A stretch of DNA of 64,000 nt, taken from Clarkia xantiana subsp. parviflora (taxonomy: Eukaryota; Streptophyta; Magnoliopsida; Myrtales; Onagraceae). Position 1 is the first letter of the stretch. Each line of letters starts with the position of its first letter. The notes below the pieces were generated by a model. The model had not been told where the DNA came from and made no database searches. It saw nothing but the letters and a program-made list of their open reading frames with translations. Shown in pieces: positions 1-10,988 of the stretch. The position numbers were made by a program, and so were the translations under genes. The DNA lies in assembly GCA_036873135.1 (NCBI GenBank), contig JAPTYO010000005.1:19846166-19910165 (forward strand), given 5' to 3'.

Positions 1-358
1 CTGAATATGGTTTGACAGGTGATTCTGTATGAAATAGTTCTCTCTGAGCCTGGAGGATTTTTCTTGTTTAATGGATTATGCTTATGCTCACTCTAATTTC
101 ATGTTAACTAGTAACTTTGAATTGAATAAAATGTGCTAAGCAGATTAAATCTTTTCTGGTACCTTATCTTACTTTTGGCACTTCACTTGGCTAATAATGT
201 GTGGCTAGAACTAGATGCATAGATATATCTTTGTGTATGATTGCATGTTCCACTTCGGAAGTTATGTAATTTTACTTTTACCATTATGATATGCTAATGT
301 TATAATACTCTGGCAATAGCAATTGACTCATTCTCCCATTCTTGGTTATATTTTCTAG
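1..358 (+). other. Intron of the PFK gene (window edge)
   Basis: The sequence before the first recognisable PFK exon is AT-rich and has no exon I can support. It ends with a pyrimidine-rich tract and TTCTAG acceptor at 353-358. The upstream exons, which would encode the N-terminal half with the ATP-binding GGDG motif, lie outside the window. Confidence 0.7.
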
Positions 359-2043
359 TGCCGTAGAAGAGGCTTGAGAGTGGCTGTTGTTGGTGTCCCA
401 AAAACTATAGACAATGATATATTGTTGATGGATAAGACATTTGGTTTTGACACTGCCGTTGAGGAAGCACAGCGTGCGGTAAATTCTGCATACATTGAGG
501 TATATAGTATAGTTTCAACCGGCTTTTGCTGTTATAACTTATGTATATTCTAGTTATTTGTTCCTATGATACACAAGATCATTCGTGCAATGCCATATAA
601 GTAGCCACAAGACTTGGCAAGTCATATTGTCAGCTCATTGTATTTCCTAAGTTTTATTTGTTAATCAAAGTAGGGTTTTGTTAACTTAAAATGGAGGTAG
701 TGTTAAGGCATCCGCATTAAGTAGGTTTGGATATTCTTATAATTTTTTCATGATTAGTCACACCTTTATTTGATTAAATAAAAGGCTACATTTTTACGTG
801 CTGTATTAATTAAGTTTTATTAAACTAAGCCCGAGAAACCACTCAAATGTGTATTTTCTATACTTTTTGATATATTAGTCTAATTTACTCAGCTTCTCAG
901 ACCTGTTATGGATAATTATATCCCTAACAGTTTGTTTCTAATATTTGTAGTGCTTAATATTTGCAGGCACACAGTGCTTACCATGGTATAGGTATTGTGA
1001 AATTAATGGGTCGCAATAGTGGATATATAGCAATGCATGCATCCCTTGCTAGTGGACAAATTGATATATGTTTAATTCCAGAGGTATGGATGCAAATGTT
1101 GATTACATTTGGTGGCCTAGCTAACCTCAGATAATAATAATAATAAAGTGAAGTATTTTAATTGTTTGTTTATTTATGAAATAGGTACCTTTTAATTTAC
1201 ATGGACCTCATGGCGTGTTGGAGCATCTTAAGTACCTGATTGAAACAAAGGGATCAGCAGTAGTTTGTGTAGCGGAGGGAGCTGGGCAGGTAGGTCCCTT
1301 GACTTACTTAATAAGCAGGGTTCCTGATTTGCTGCTCTTATTATTATTATTATATGGAAGGCTGGATACCAACTTAACATCTGCATTAATAGTATAAAAT
1401 GACAAGAGCATAAAATTGAATAAAAGAAAAGAAAGATGGGGATGGGGATGGGGTTAGATATTTAGAATTGAAACAAGAAGTGGAGGAGGAGCACTAAGAA
1501 TGAATGGTTTGCAGGATTTACTACAGAAGACAAATGCGACGGATGCATCTGGAAATGCTGTTCTGAGTGACATTGGAGTACATCTACAACAAGAGGTTAG
1601 TAGTTGGAAATTATTATTATTAGATTAAAAAAGGAGGAGAAGTTAATAATGAATGGGGAGGTGTATATTGTTGAACAGACAAAGAAATATTTCAAGGGGA
1701 TTGATGTTGCAGCAGATGTGAAGTACATTGATCCCACGTATATGATCCGTGCTTGCCGAGCAAATGCATCAGATGGAATTCTGTGTGCTGTTCTGGGACA
1801 AAACGCGGTGAGTAGAAAGAAAGAAAGAAGAATATTTGATGATGATGATGATCTGATAGAATGAATAATGTGCAGGTTCATGGAGCATTTGCTGGATACA
1901 GTGGGATAACAGTTGGGATCTGCAACACACACTATGTCTACTTTCCAATACCAGAAGTAATATGTTACCCAAGAGCGGTGGATCCAAACAGCAGAATGTG
2001 GCATCGTTGCCTCACTTCCACAGGACAGCCTGACTTCATCTAA
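359..2043 (+). CDS. PFK: ATP-dependent 6-phosphofructokinase, C-terminal half (partial, 6 exons)
   Basis: The enzyme phosphorylates fructose-6-phosphate to fructose-1,6-bisphosphate, the committed step of glycolysis; plant isoforms are cytosolic or plastidial. Exons: 359-499, 967-1083, 1185-1289, 1515-1595, 1679-1807, 1876-2043. All internal junctions are GT-AG and all exons are in phase 0, giving 246 residues before TAA at 2041-2043. Family signatures are PKTIDNDI, which carries the catalytic Asp, then [23 protein letters not shown], the substrate-binding AEGAGQ segment, [29 protein letters not shown] and the C-terminal [17 protein letters not shown]. Plant PFKs are about 440-530 residues, so roughly half is missing because the window starts inside the gene. 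No lesion is seen in the visible half, and the gene looks functional. Cytosolic or plastid targeting cannot be judged without the N-terminus. Confidence 0.95.
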
Positions 2044-2506
2044 CTTGCTAATTAATTAAATAAACACTCTCCCTCCCTTTCTATTCTAATTCTATTCCCT
2101 GAGAGAGATGCTGTCTGTCTGTCTTTTCTTGAATCTATCTATCTCTTCATTCGGGGTTAGACTTAGTTGTAGGCTTGTGTAGTGTTATCATCATCTCTCA
2201 GAAATAATAATAATAAAATAAAAAGGGGGGAAGAGGTAGATAGATGGTATCATATGTATCTATCTATCAGTTATCAGTCACTACTTTTTGTTAAAACACA
2301 ACACAAGTATAGCCCTGCCCTGCCTGCCTGACTGTATCTTCTTGATTCATCTCATGAATGAATAATAATTAATAAAATTTACTGCATCACCCTACCTACT
2401 CACTCAGTCTAATTATTTCAATAAATAAATAAATAAATCCCACTTCCTGCCCAATTTTCAGAACAAGTCATTATCTCATAGGTATTTAACAAGACCTTGT
2501 TTCACC
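2044..2506 (+). other. PFK 3' UTR and downstream flank
   Basis: The region holds CT-rich stretches and several AATAAA/AATAAT-like poly(A) motifs (about 2200-2225, 2360-2380, 2420-2440). No other gene is visible. It ends at the target duplication GTTTCACC (2499-2506) of the hAT-like transposon. Confidence 0.5.
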
Positions 2507-2721
2507 TAGGCTTGGCAATCAGACGTGTCTATCCATATCATCTCAAAATATATTCACCCTATTTTCGTGTCGTATGTGTTACCAAATTATCTTGTCGTGT
2601 CTGTTTGACATGATAACTGTTATCTCAGAAAAATCAATAATACTAATATTACATGTCTGACCCATTCTTTTACAAATACATAAAAAATATCCAAAATTAA
2701 CCAACATCATGTTTTGACAAA

Positions 2722-2872
2722 TAAATTGGTTTTCTCAAACGAGGAGTCAATGCGCAAAAAGCAACTCTGACAATACTCAAGAAAGCAAAAGATATTGATG
2801 GCGTGGTGAAGTGTGTCCTGCCGTGGAAGAATCGAAGATTCCTGGGAAGACGGTGGACGAATGCAACGAGGG
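2722..2872 (+). pseudogene. Unrecognised coding-like fragment, left part, interrupted by LTR insertion
   Basis: A reading frame starting near 2722 (…FLKRGVNAQKATLTILKKA…) runs to the LTR insertion point. If the nested element and one copy of its GAGGG target repeat are skipped, it continues in the same frame from 10195 to a TAG near 10310 (…ALHMLGGGECHVPGKVV…). That gives roughly 75 codons with a protein-like composition and a hydrophobic GKVVLVGAHP stretch resembling a beta-strand/turn. I do not recognise the family. It could be a captured host exon or chance, and no start codon or splice sites are established. Confidence 0.35.
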
Positions 2873-3834
2873 TGTCGGACCTAAAATCTGACCTAAAGCG
2901 ATTTACGTTTTGAAAACGTGCAATTTTAAAAGAGTCCCCACTAGTTAATTATTAGGCTAACTAGAATCCTAAATCACCCAAGCGAATAACGAATTAAACA
3001 CCTAGGTATAAAATCGGTTTTCGATCAGAAATTCAAGTTTGGGGGTTCTATTACGAATTAAAAATATAGATCTTTAATTACGCCCTTTCGGTACTCAATT
3101 CACTTAATTGCCACTTTTAAAATTTAAATATTCGTTACGTCAAATTAATCTAATGTTATAAAAAAAAAAACTAAACTAATTTTTACGCAAAAACTATTAT
3201 TAACAATAAAATTGAGCATTAAAATATTATTAAGCACCTAAAACTCCTAATTACGTTAAAGTCTAGACGAAATTAAACATGCTCAAAATTATGACAAACA
3301 GTTATATGTCACATACATATGTACAATAACACATGCTATCTAATTAAGTTACATCTAACTATCCAATTAACATGGTACAATAATACACACAATAATAATA
3401 ACAATATATAATCAGTAAATAATTAAATATATATAAATAAACAAATAAATAAATAAAACTTTATTCACTACGAGACAAAATCGCACGGTTTTTGAGAACT
3501 GATGTATTATTATTGATTGTGGTCTTTTACATGTAAAAGGACCCTATTTATACCTAAACTAGGACCCCTAAACTAGGAAAATAAAATCTGAAAAAATATG
3601 CATTTAATATTCCGAAAATATATAAATATATATATTTATGTATTTCAACATAAATACACATAATATATTTTCTAAATATTTTACAATAAATAATGCATAT
3701 ACACTATCCTATTTTAAGTCAGTCCTATCTTTAGAAACTTCGCGACCTTCCATATTTAAATACTTCCCTTTTTTTGACGCGTCATATATGACATTTTGAA
3801 CGTGTTATGCGCGGACCAAAATTAGGTGTTTACA
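2873..3834 (-). repeat. LTR of the 2873-10194 element (3' LTR in element sense)
   Basis: The 962-bp direct repeat pairs with 9231-10194. Differences are mostly substitutions (about 1.5-2 percent by eye) plus AT-microsatellite length changes and a short deletion near the end of the other copy. Read on the minus strand it starts TGTAAACACC and contains a TATAAATAG box (complement near 3545-3552). Confidence 0.9.
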
Positions 3835-3984
3835 GCTTGCCCCTCTTTGGGCGAATTCTCGTAGAACAAGTTCGAGGGGATTTTTCCAAAGACGAGTAAA
3901 CACTAATTTTGGTTGGGAAGTATATCTTCTTTCGAGTCTTCGAATCTTCAAGGAAACTCCTGGCTTATTTCGGAAAGTGCAAAA

Positions 3985-4300
3985 AAGTAGAGCCTCTGTC
4001 GGCGGTGCCCCTGTTGGCAGTGCCTCCATTGGCGTGCGGAAAATGGAACCTCTGTTGGCGGTGCCCCTGTTGGCGGTGCCTCCATTGGTAGCGCAAAAAA
4101 TAGAACCTCCGTCGGCGGTGCCCCTGTTGGCGGTGCTTCCATTGGTAGTGCAGAAAATAAAACCTCCGTCGGCGGTGCCCCTTTTGGCGGTACCTCCATT
4201 GGTAGTGCAGAAAGTAAAGCCTCCAGTGGCGTGCGAAAAAGTAAAGCCTCCAGTGGCGTGCGAAAAAGTAAAGCCTCCAGTGGCGTGCAGAAAATAAAAC
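3985..4300. repeat. Minisatellite, about 57-60-bp then 27-bp units
   Basis: Four copies of a 57-60-bp unit contain the words GGCGGTGCCCCTGTTGGCGG and CTCCATTGGTAG. They are followed by about four copies of a 27-bp unit containing AAGCCTCCAGTGGCGTGC. The repeat opens ORFs on both strands that are not genes. It lies near the polypurine-tract end of the LTR element. Confidence 0.85.
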
Positions 4301-4419
4301 CTTAATCGATAATGCCTCCAGTGACGAGCGATAAGGAAAAGCCTCTAGTGGCGTGCAATAAAGTAAAACCTTTGGTGATGATTGGTAACAGAAGACCTCT
4401 ACGTCAGACAGTACCAACA

Positions 4420-4740
4420 TCATCTGGTGACGCCTCTAGTGGCGAGTGGTAACGGAAAACCTCTACGTCAGACCGTACCGGAAAACCTCTGGTGATATCT
4501 CTGGTGGCGAAAGACCTCTACGTCAGACCGTACCGGAGAACCTTTGGTGATGCCTCTAGTGGCGAGTGGTAACGGAAGACCTCTACGTCAGGACGTACCG
4601 GAAAACCTCTGGTGATATCTCTGGTGGCGGAAGACCTCTACGTCAGACCGTACCGGAGACCCTTTGGCGATGCCTCTAGCGGCGTATGTCGGAGAAGAGC
4701 CTCTAGTGGCGTCTGTTGGAGAAGTGCCTCTAGTGGCGTG
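4420..4740. repeat. Tandem repeat, about 120-bp unit
   Basis: About two and a half copies of a 120-bp unit contain TGCCTCTAGTGGCGAGTGG and GACCTCTACGTCAGACCGTA. Unit starts are visible at about 4432 and 4552. It is a second minisatellite block of the non-coding LTR element. Confidence 0.8.
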
Positions 4741-4819
4741 ACTTGCGAAGGCTGAATACTAAGGCTTCGTTCGTCGGGGGTGACTCTCAGAAAGCTAGAA
4801 AACTTCAGATCCTGATTGT

Positions 4820-5250
4820 CGGTGGATTTGTAGGAACAGACTGTAACAGTCCTACTCATCTTTGAATGGTGACTCGCGATAGCAGATTGTAACCGTCCTG
4901 TTTTCCTTGAAACAGACTGTAACTGTCATACTCATCCCTGAATGGTGACTTGCGAGAGCAGACTGTAACTGTCCCGTTTGCCGTGAAACAGACTGTAACT
5001 GTCCTACTCATCCTTGAATGGTGACTCGCGAGAGGAGACTGTAACCGTCCCGCCTGTCGTGAAGTTGACTCGTAGGAACAGACTGTAACAGTCCTACTCA
5101 TCCTTGAATGGTGACTTGCGAGAGCAGACTGTAACCGTCCCGCCTGTTGTGAAGTTGACTCGTAGGAACAGACTGTAACAGTCCTACTCATCCTTGAATG
5201 GTGACTTGCGAGAGCAGACTGTAACCGTCCCACTTGCCGTGAAGTTGACT
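4820..5250. repeat. Tandem repeat, about 90-bp unit
   Basis: About five copies of a unit contain AACAGACTGTAACAGTCCTA and TTGAATGGTGACTTGCGAGA. The last two copies are near identical and 90 bp apart (5074 and 5164). ORFs in this block are repeat artefacts. Confidence 0.85.
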
Positions 5251-5559
5251 ATGGAAGGCGCTGTGTTGCGCAAGAATGTTTGTCCCTAATCTTTGCCTAA
5301 ATTGCGCACGGTGCGACAATCTAGCGGGATCTTTTCTTTTTCATTTTTCTTTTTTCTTCTTCTTTTTTTGATGAGAATTTCTCTTTTTCTCTCATTTTGC
5401 CACGGTCGATTAAGAGATTTCCGACCGTGCCCCTCGGTTTTTTATTTTCTCTCATTTTGCCATGATTGCAATTCCTGAACTTGCAACCATGCCTCTCATT
5501 TCCTGATTTTGCCTAGGTCGCCCTTTCGGGTTTTGAACCTAGCGGAAGCACTCTTAATA

Positions 5560-6190
5560 TAGTAGCCGATCAAACGGTGGCTGTGACCCGTACTTTATTT
5601 TCCACCTCGATGCGGGAGTATTTGTAGCCATTTGGAGGGTGACTGTGACCTTTTCCTCACCGTCTTCAATGTTGCAGGAGCTCTTTTGATTGTAGCCATT
5701 TGGAGGGTGGCTGTGGCCCTTCATTCCTCGTCTCTGATCCGGGAGACGCTCTTTGTGTGTAACCATTTTGAGGGTGGTTGTGGCCCTTTCACTTAATACC
5801 TGCCATCGATGTTCCGGGATCGTTCTTTTGACTGTAGCCGTTTGAGGGACGACTGTGACCCTTTCTTTTATTTCCCGCCCTCACCGGGTTCGCGAGATCA
5901 CTCTTTTTTGTGTAGCCGTTTTAAGGGTGGTTGTGGCCCTTTTTATTCTCCCGTCCTCACAGGGTTCGCGGGGTCACTTTTTTATTCGTAGCCGTTTGGA
6001 GGGTGGTTGTGGCCCTTTCACCTATTTCCCGTTTTTGATGTTGCATGAGCGCTCTTTATCTGTAGCCATTTGAAGGGTGGCTGTGCCCTTTCTTTGTAGT
6101 CGTTTTAGGGACGACTATGACCCTTTCACAAAATGAACACTCTCTTTATTTTTATCGGTAGCCAATTAAAGGGCGGCCGTGACCCTAAAT
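5560..6190. repeat. Tandem repeat, about 70-77-bp degenerate unit
   Basis: About eight copies share TGTAGCCATTTGGAGGGTGG followed by CTGTGGCCCTTTC, spaced 65-77 bp. It is a fourth repeat block in the same element and much more diverged than the 90-bp block. Confidence 0.8.
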
Positions 6191-6199
6191 AATTTTTTT

Positions 6200-9100
6200 T
6201 TTGCCCTTTTTTTTGTTGTGAAAATGAAAATTTAACGAAAAATAATCAACAATAATTATGTACATGCCCCTAGTGGCAAATTGAAAATTTTTAATTCAAA
6301 ACATCTTCTTGAGAAGGACTCAGGTGATTGAGTCAAAATATATTGGTCGTGTCGACGCCCTGGATGGACCCTACGACAATGGATGACATAGACAATGATT
6401 TCTTCTATCGGCTTCTCAAGTGCCCCGGCTATTGCTCAACCTCGTCTGGGGATGCCCCATGGCTAGCACCTACCGGGTTAAGCTCGTCGCATGCAGGATG
6501 ACCTGGCCAATGAACACACATGGATGACGTGGAGTAGTCCGCATTGGGGCACAGATATTGCGCGAGATAAATTCGGCAACTGACACAAGAATGGTTGGCG
6601 AGCAAAGGGCCGTGCACGAGATGTGCTCCTCAGAGGCTTTTATTTGGATGATTATCTGAGCTGCACAATGAGTAAGGAAAAAAATCAAATTTCGGGGAGA
6701 AAATTGATCACGACTTCTCTTACCTGAGTGTCTGACATCTTTAATGGAAATTTGCTCCATATGTGAATGGATCTATTACATGTCCTGATTTTCCTGCTCC
6801 ATCTAGAAATCACAACTTGTATATGAACACCCGCCGGAAAGTAAATTCCCCTGGACCTCTGATGGAAGGCACCAACAATAATGTCTTCTTTGCTTGACAT
6901 CCAAAATGTTCATTGATCAGCACATTGAATCTTCACGAGAATCTTGATGATCTCTTGATATTTTCCCTTCTTCGGACATGACCGATCTCAATAGGAGATG
7001 CCCCTTAGTTACCACCGACCGGTTTAGACCTTACCGTAAAACATATGTACGGCTTGGTTCGGGGACGTGAATGAATTCTACACATGGTAGGTGAAATTTT
7101 GGCATGTAAGTCCTTTAGAGCAGTCACGCTTCACGTGGTTGCGACCTCGTCGAAGTGGTCGTCTGATCTGCAAAAAGAGTAGGGATACTCAAATCTCAAG
7201 GAAAAAATCAAGTACAATTCATCATACCTGAGCATTGGATATTCCGAGTGCGCAATTTTTTCTTCGTGTAACTGCATGACTGCACGTTTATGTTGCCCTA
7301 TTTGGCCGACACCACTTGTATGTACAACATACCTATCCAAGGGTACCTGAATAGACCAGACACGAAAGTTAGTATAAAGAATCAAATGAGTCATGCATGA
7401 TTTTTCGGAAAATTTCTAATGTCATTCATTTCATAGTTTTGATTACATTACAGAAAGAATCAAAATTTAAGATCTAAGGTGTTTTGCACTAGCTTGGAGT
7501 TTATGAGTTCGCTGAGCGCACTATCTGGCTCGAACGCACGATAGATGTTCAAAATGAAGTTTTTTCAAAAGGATTTTCTCGTCCTTCGTTTAATCTTGAA
7601 TAGTCACACTCAACTAAACATTTAAACTATTTTCTCAAAAAATAGAATCAGATCTCCTTTTTTTTTTTTAAATGCTAACTCACGCGAATGTTGAGACGAT
7701 CTAGCCGAAAAAATGCAATACACCTTGGATAAAAACGAATGACACTTTGATTTTTTTAAATGCTCATGCATGCTCGAAAAGTTAAAGTTTTACTGATAAG
7801 AAACTTACAACTTACAACCGGTTTACCTGAATGACACATATGGAATGTATGTACAAAATGAAAAATCCAGGTGAAATTTTTTTAAAAACAAATGCAAATG
7901 CAATGCATGTTTGGAATTAGAAGCTCAACAACTAAGAGAAGATTTACAATCTAAAAAGAAGAATTGTTTTTCCTAAAACAATGCCTATGAGATGTACATG
8001 AGGTGAAAGTTGTATAGTTGAGAAAACTTACAAGTTACCTGAATTTTTTTGTTTTTTTTTTTTATGAGGAAAAAAAAAATCAATGCATCCTAGTCGCTCA
8101 AAATTAAAAAAAAAATAATCAAGTGAAATTTTTTTTTTTTTGAAAAAAATGCATATGAGATGCACAAAAAAATAAATCCAAGATGCAAACTTAAAAATGA
8201 AAATTCTACAACTAAGAGAAATTACAATTTACCTGAAAGGTTTTTTCGAAAATAATACATATGAGATGCACATCTTTTAAATAAAAATCAGGTAAAAGGT
8301 TTTTTAAACAAAGAGCCCTAAAACTAAGAGAGCTTACGATTTATCTAAAAAGTTTTTTAAATTAATGCATACTAGATGCATTATTTAAAATAAAACAATT
8401 TAGGTAAAAAGTTTTTGAAATGATGCATAGGGAATGCACGTTCGAAATTAGAACTCTAATTGCTAAAAGGAGAATTAAAATTTCCAAAAAATGTTTTTTT
8501 ACATGCGCGACGCGCTAAACAAAATCACAACTTACCTGAAGAGTTTTTTTAAGGAAAAAAAATAATAATAATGCGTATGAAACGCAAGTTTGAAAAAAAA
8601 AAAATTCAGGTAAGAGGTTTTTTTAAAAAAAAACAATGCATACAAAATGCATGTTCAGAAATAAAATTTCTAAATGACTAACTACTTAGCTGAAAAAGTT
8701 TTTTTTTTTGTTCTTTAAAAAAAATGCAATGAGACGAATGCATGAGAAATAAAAGTTATACAAACAGTAATGATAACATTTACAACAAAAAAACAGATCA
8801 TGTTAGGGGGGGTAAAAAATGTGTGGCTTTGCTCTACAAGGTAGGTTCCACTGATAGGTTCCCGACAAGGTGGTTTCCTCATCCCATCACAGAGATCATA
8901 AGACCTTCACAAGCGAGTAGAGTTTTTCCAAGCCATACCGGCGGCCCAGCCGCTCCGGTCGTACCGTACTAAACCTCCGAGGTTCCTAGTCGCCCTAAGT
9001 TTTAGGCATTTTGGAGATTACACTAAAGTGGCTGTGTGCAAATTTAAATAATACATACACAACAAAGAAAAATAGTTAGTCATAATAAAAACTTAACTCC

Positions 9101-9230
9101 ACACCTGAAATCACAAAAAAAACAAGTTAGACCTGTGAAATAAAAATAAAAATTACAAAATTCTAACATGGCAAAAAGTGAACATACTGAGCCCGAACCC
9201 TCTAAATCATCCCCAGCAGAGTCGCCAAAT
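6200..9230 (-). other. Leader and interior of the non-coding LTR element
   Basis: No conserved ORF is found. From about 7700 to 8760 the sequence is built of degenerate modules with AATGCATATGAGATGCA-like words, poly(A/T) runs and ACTTACCTGAA. The related element at 23153-25138 carries the same modules in the opposite orientation, including the GAAAAAATTGC(G/C)CACTCG segment (complement near 7250). The conserved leader architecture between copies is not protein-coding. Confidence 0.7.
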
Positions 9231-10194
9231 TGTCGGACCTAAAATCTGACCTAAAGCGATTTACGTTTTGAAAACGTGCAATATTAAAAGAGTCGCCACT
9301 AATTAATTATTAGGCTAACTAGAATCCTAAATCACCCAAGCGAATAACGAATTAAACACCTAGGTATAAAATCGGTCTTCGATCAGAAATTCAAGTTCGG
9401 GGGTTCTATTACGAATTAAAAATATAGATCTTTAATTACGCCCTTTCGGTACTCAATTCACTTAATTGCCACTTTTAAAATTTAAACATTCATTACGTCA
9501 AATTAATCTAATGTTATAAAAAAAAAAACTAAACTAATTTTTACGCAAAAACTATTATTAACAATAAAATTGAGCATTAAAATATTATTAAGCACCTAAA
9601 ACTCCTAATTACGTTAAAGTCTAGACGAAATTAAACATGCTCAAAATTATGACAAACAGTTATATGTCACATACATATGTACAATAACACATGCTATCTA
9701 ATTAAGTTACATCTAACTATCCAATTAACATGGTACAATAATACCCACAATAATAATAACAATATATAATCAGTAAATAATTAAATATATATATAAATAA
9801 ATAAATAAACAAATAAATAAATAAATAAATAAAACTTTATTCACTACGAGACAAAATCGCACGGTTTTTGAGAACTGATGTATTATTATTGATTGTGGTC
9901 TTTTACATGTAAAAGGACCCTATTTATAGCTAAACTAGGATCCCTAAACTAAGAAAATAAAATCTGAAAAAATATGCATTTAATATTCCGAAAATATACA
10001 TATATATTTATGTATTTCACCATAAATACACATAATATATTTTCTAAATATTTTACAATAAATAATGCATATACACTATCCTATTTTAAGTCAGTCCTAT
10101 CTTTAGAAACTTTGCGACCTTCCATATTTAAATACTTCCCTTTTTTTGACGCGTCATATATGACATTTTGAACGTGCTACGCGCGGTATTTACA
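9231..10194 (-). repeat. LTR of the 2873-10194 element (5' LTR in element sense)
   Basis: This 964-bp partner of 2873-3834 has the same TG...CA ends. On the minus strand the primer binding site AATTTGGCGACTCTGCTGGG follows immediately (about 9210-9230). It lacks about 12 bp near the + strand right end relative to the other LTR. Confidence 0.9.
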
Positions 10195-10610
10195 GAGGGC
10201 GTTGCATATGTTGGGTGGGGGAGAATGTCACGTGCCTGGAAAAGTGGTGCTAGTTGGAGCACACCCAACGTCTACTACGTCCAATGGAGTTTTGTTATAT
10301 AAAGCTCTTTAGGGGGAGTAGTAGTTGGAAGCCAAGTCAGGACGTGATGGATGTGGATCTCTCCCCCCCCCCATACATGGGGTGTCGCTTACAAGCCAAT
10401 GACTGGTTTCCAATGTCCTGGTTGTTATTGGTAAAACGTTGCATATCCTTCGGGATCCTGCTGGTTCGGGAGCTAATGCCGCTCTCCTGATGATGGCCAG
10501 GGTAGGCCGAAAACCAGTTAAGCTGCTCTCCGGAGCAAAGACCCCTAACCACGACCCGTTCTGTCCGTATGCGCAGTGCGAGTTCAAGAAATTCATCATT
10601 GTTTTATTTT
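10195..10610 (+). pseudogene. Unrecognised coding-like fragment, right part
   Basis: This continues the frame interrupted at 2872 up to about 10310. After a break, a second open segment (about 10420-10610, in the frame of ATG 10439) encodes HILRDPAGSGANAALLMMAR, then a KLLSGAKTP stretch and a Cys-containing DPFCPYAQCEFKKF end. The intervening C-run and stops indicate decay or introns. No known domain is recognised. It lies inside the hAT-like element, so capture of host exons is the favoured reading. Confidence 0.35.
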
Positions 10611-10619
10611 TAATTAGTT

Positions 10620-10980
10620 ATAAATGTTACGGGTCCGTAGTTCATTGAATATGGGTAATAGTGTAAATATATATTAATTTAAGAGCTTAGTTGCAATGTT
10701 GAAAATGATGAGGTCTATATATAAATATTATAACCGTGTCTTTTTTTTATTATTGAAATGTCGATACTATTGAGAGAAAAAAAACGATTACAGTCTACAA
10801 ACAAGAAAACAACCGCGTCTATTCGTGGAAATGCAGCTCTGAGCTACACGGACATACTTATAGTCGTGTATATTCGTGTTAGAGAGTCGTTTAGACTCGT
10901 TTGTGTCGTGTCAGAGATGTGAAAAAAACAACTCTGTTACAGCTCGTGTATTTGTGTCATGTTAGAAATTGACACCCCTA
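10620..10980. other. Right arm of the hAT-like element
   Basis: The AT-rich sequence holds subterminal CGTGT/GTGTCGTGTC words and ends ATTGACACCCCTA at the target duplication. No gene is seen. Confidence 0.5.
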
Positions 10981-10988
10981 GTTTCACC

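Larger units (their letters stand above)
2873..10194 (-). mobile_element. Non-coding LTR retrotransposon, Tat/Ogre-like, nested in the hAT element
   Basis: Two direct LTRs of about 0.96 kb begin TGTCGGACC and end TTTACA on the + strand, and are flanked by the 5-bp target duplication GAGGG (2868-2872 and 10195-10199). The primer site and polypurine tract place it on the minus strand: next to 9231 the minus strand reads AATTTGGCGACTCTGCTGGG, and next to 3834 it reads AAAGAGGGGCAAGC. The roughly 5.4-kb interior contains no gag or pol ORF. It holds several tandem-repeat blocks and an A/T-rich leader with degenerate repeats. The element must have been moved by proteins of a relative. Confidence 0.9.
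2507..10980. mobile_element. hAT-like DNA transposon with coding-like cargo, split by a nested LTR element
   Basis: The ends TAGGCTTGGCAAT (left) and the reverse complement of ATTGACACCCCTA (right) form an imperfect terminal inverted repeat. They are flanked by the identical 8-bp direct repeat GTTTCACC (2499-2506 and 10981-10988), the target duplication size of hAT elements. The subterminal sequence is rich in GTGTCGTGT-like words, as in the MITE at 16089. Removing the nested LTR element leaves about 1.15 kb. No transposase is visible, so the element is non-autonomous. It carries coding-like segments (annotated separately) that resemble neither hAT transposase nor retrotransposon proteins. 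Confidence 0.7.

Noticed and set aside
1..60. An additional PFK exon at the window start (frame reading VILYEIV)
   Set aside because: It superficially resembles the residues before the CRRRGL exon, but no usable GT donor follows in frame.
3805..5240. Multiple ORFs of 60-150 codons within the first LTR element
   Set aside because: They coincide with minisatellite blocks, overlap on both strands and show only repeat-derived Ala/Pro/Thr-rich sequence.
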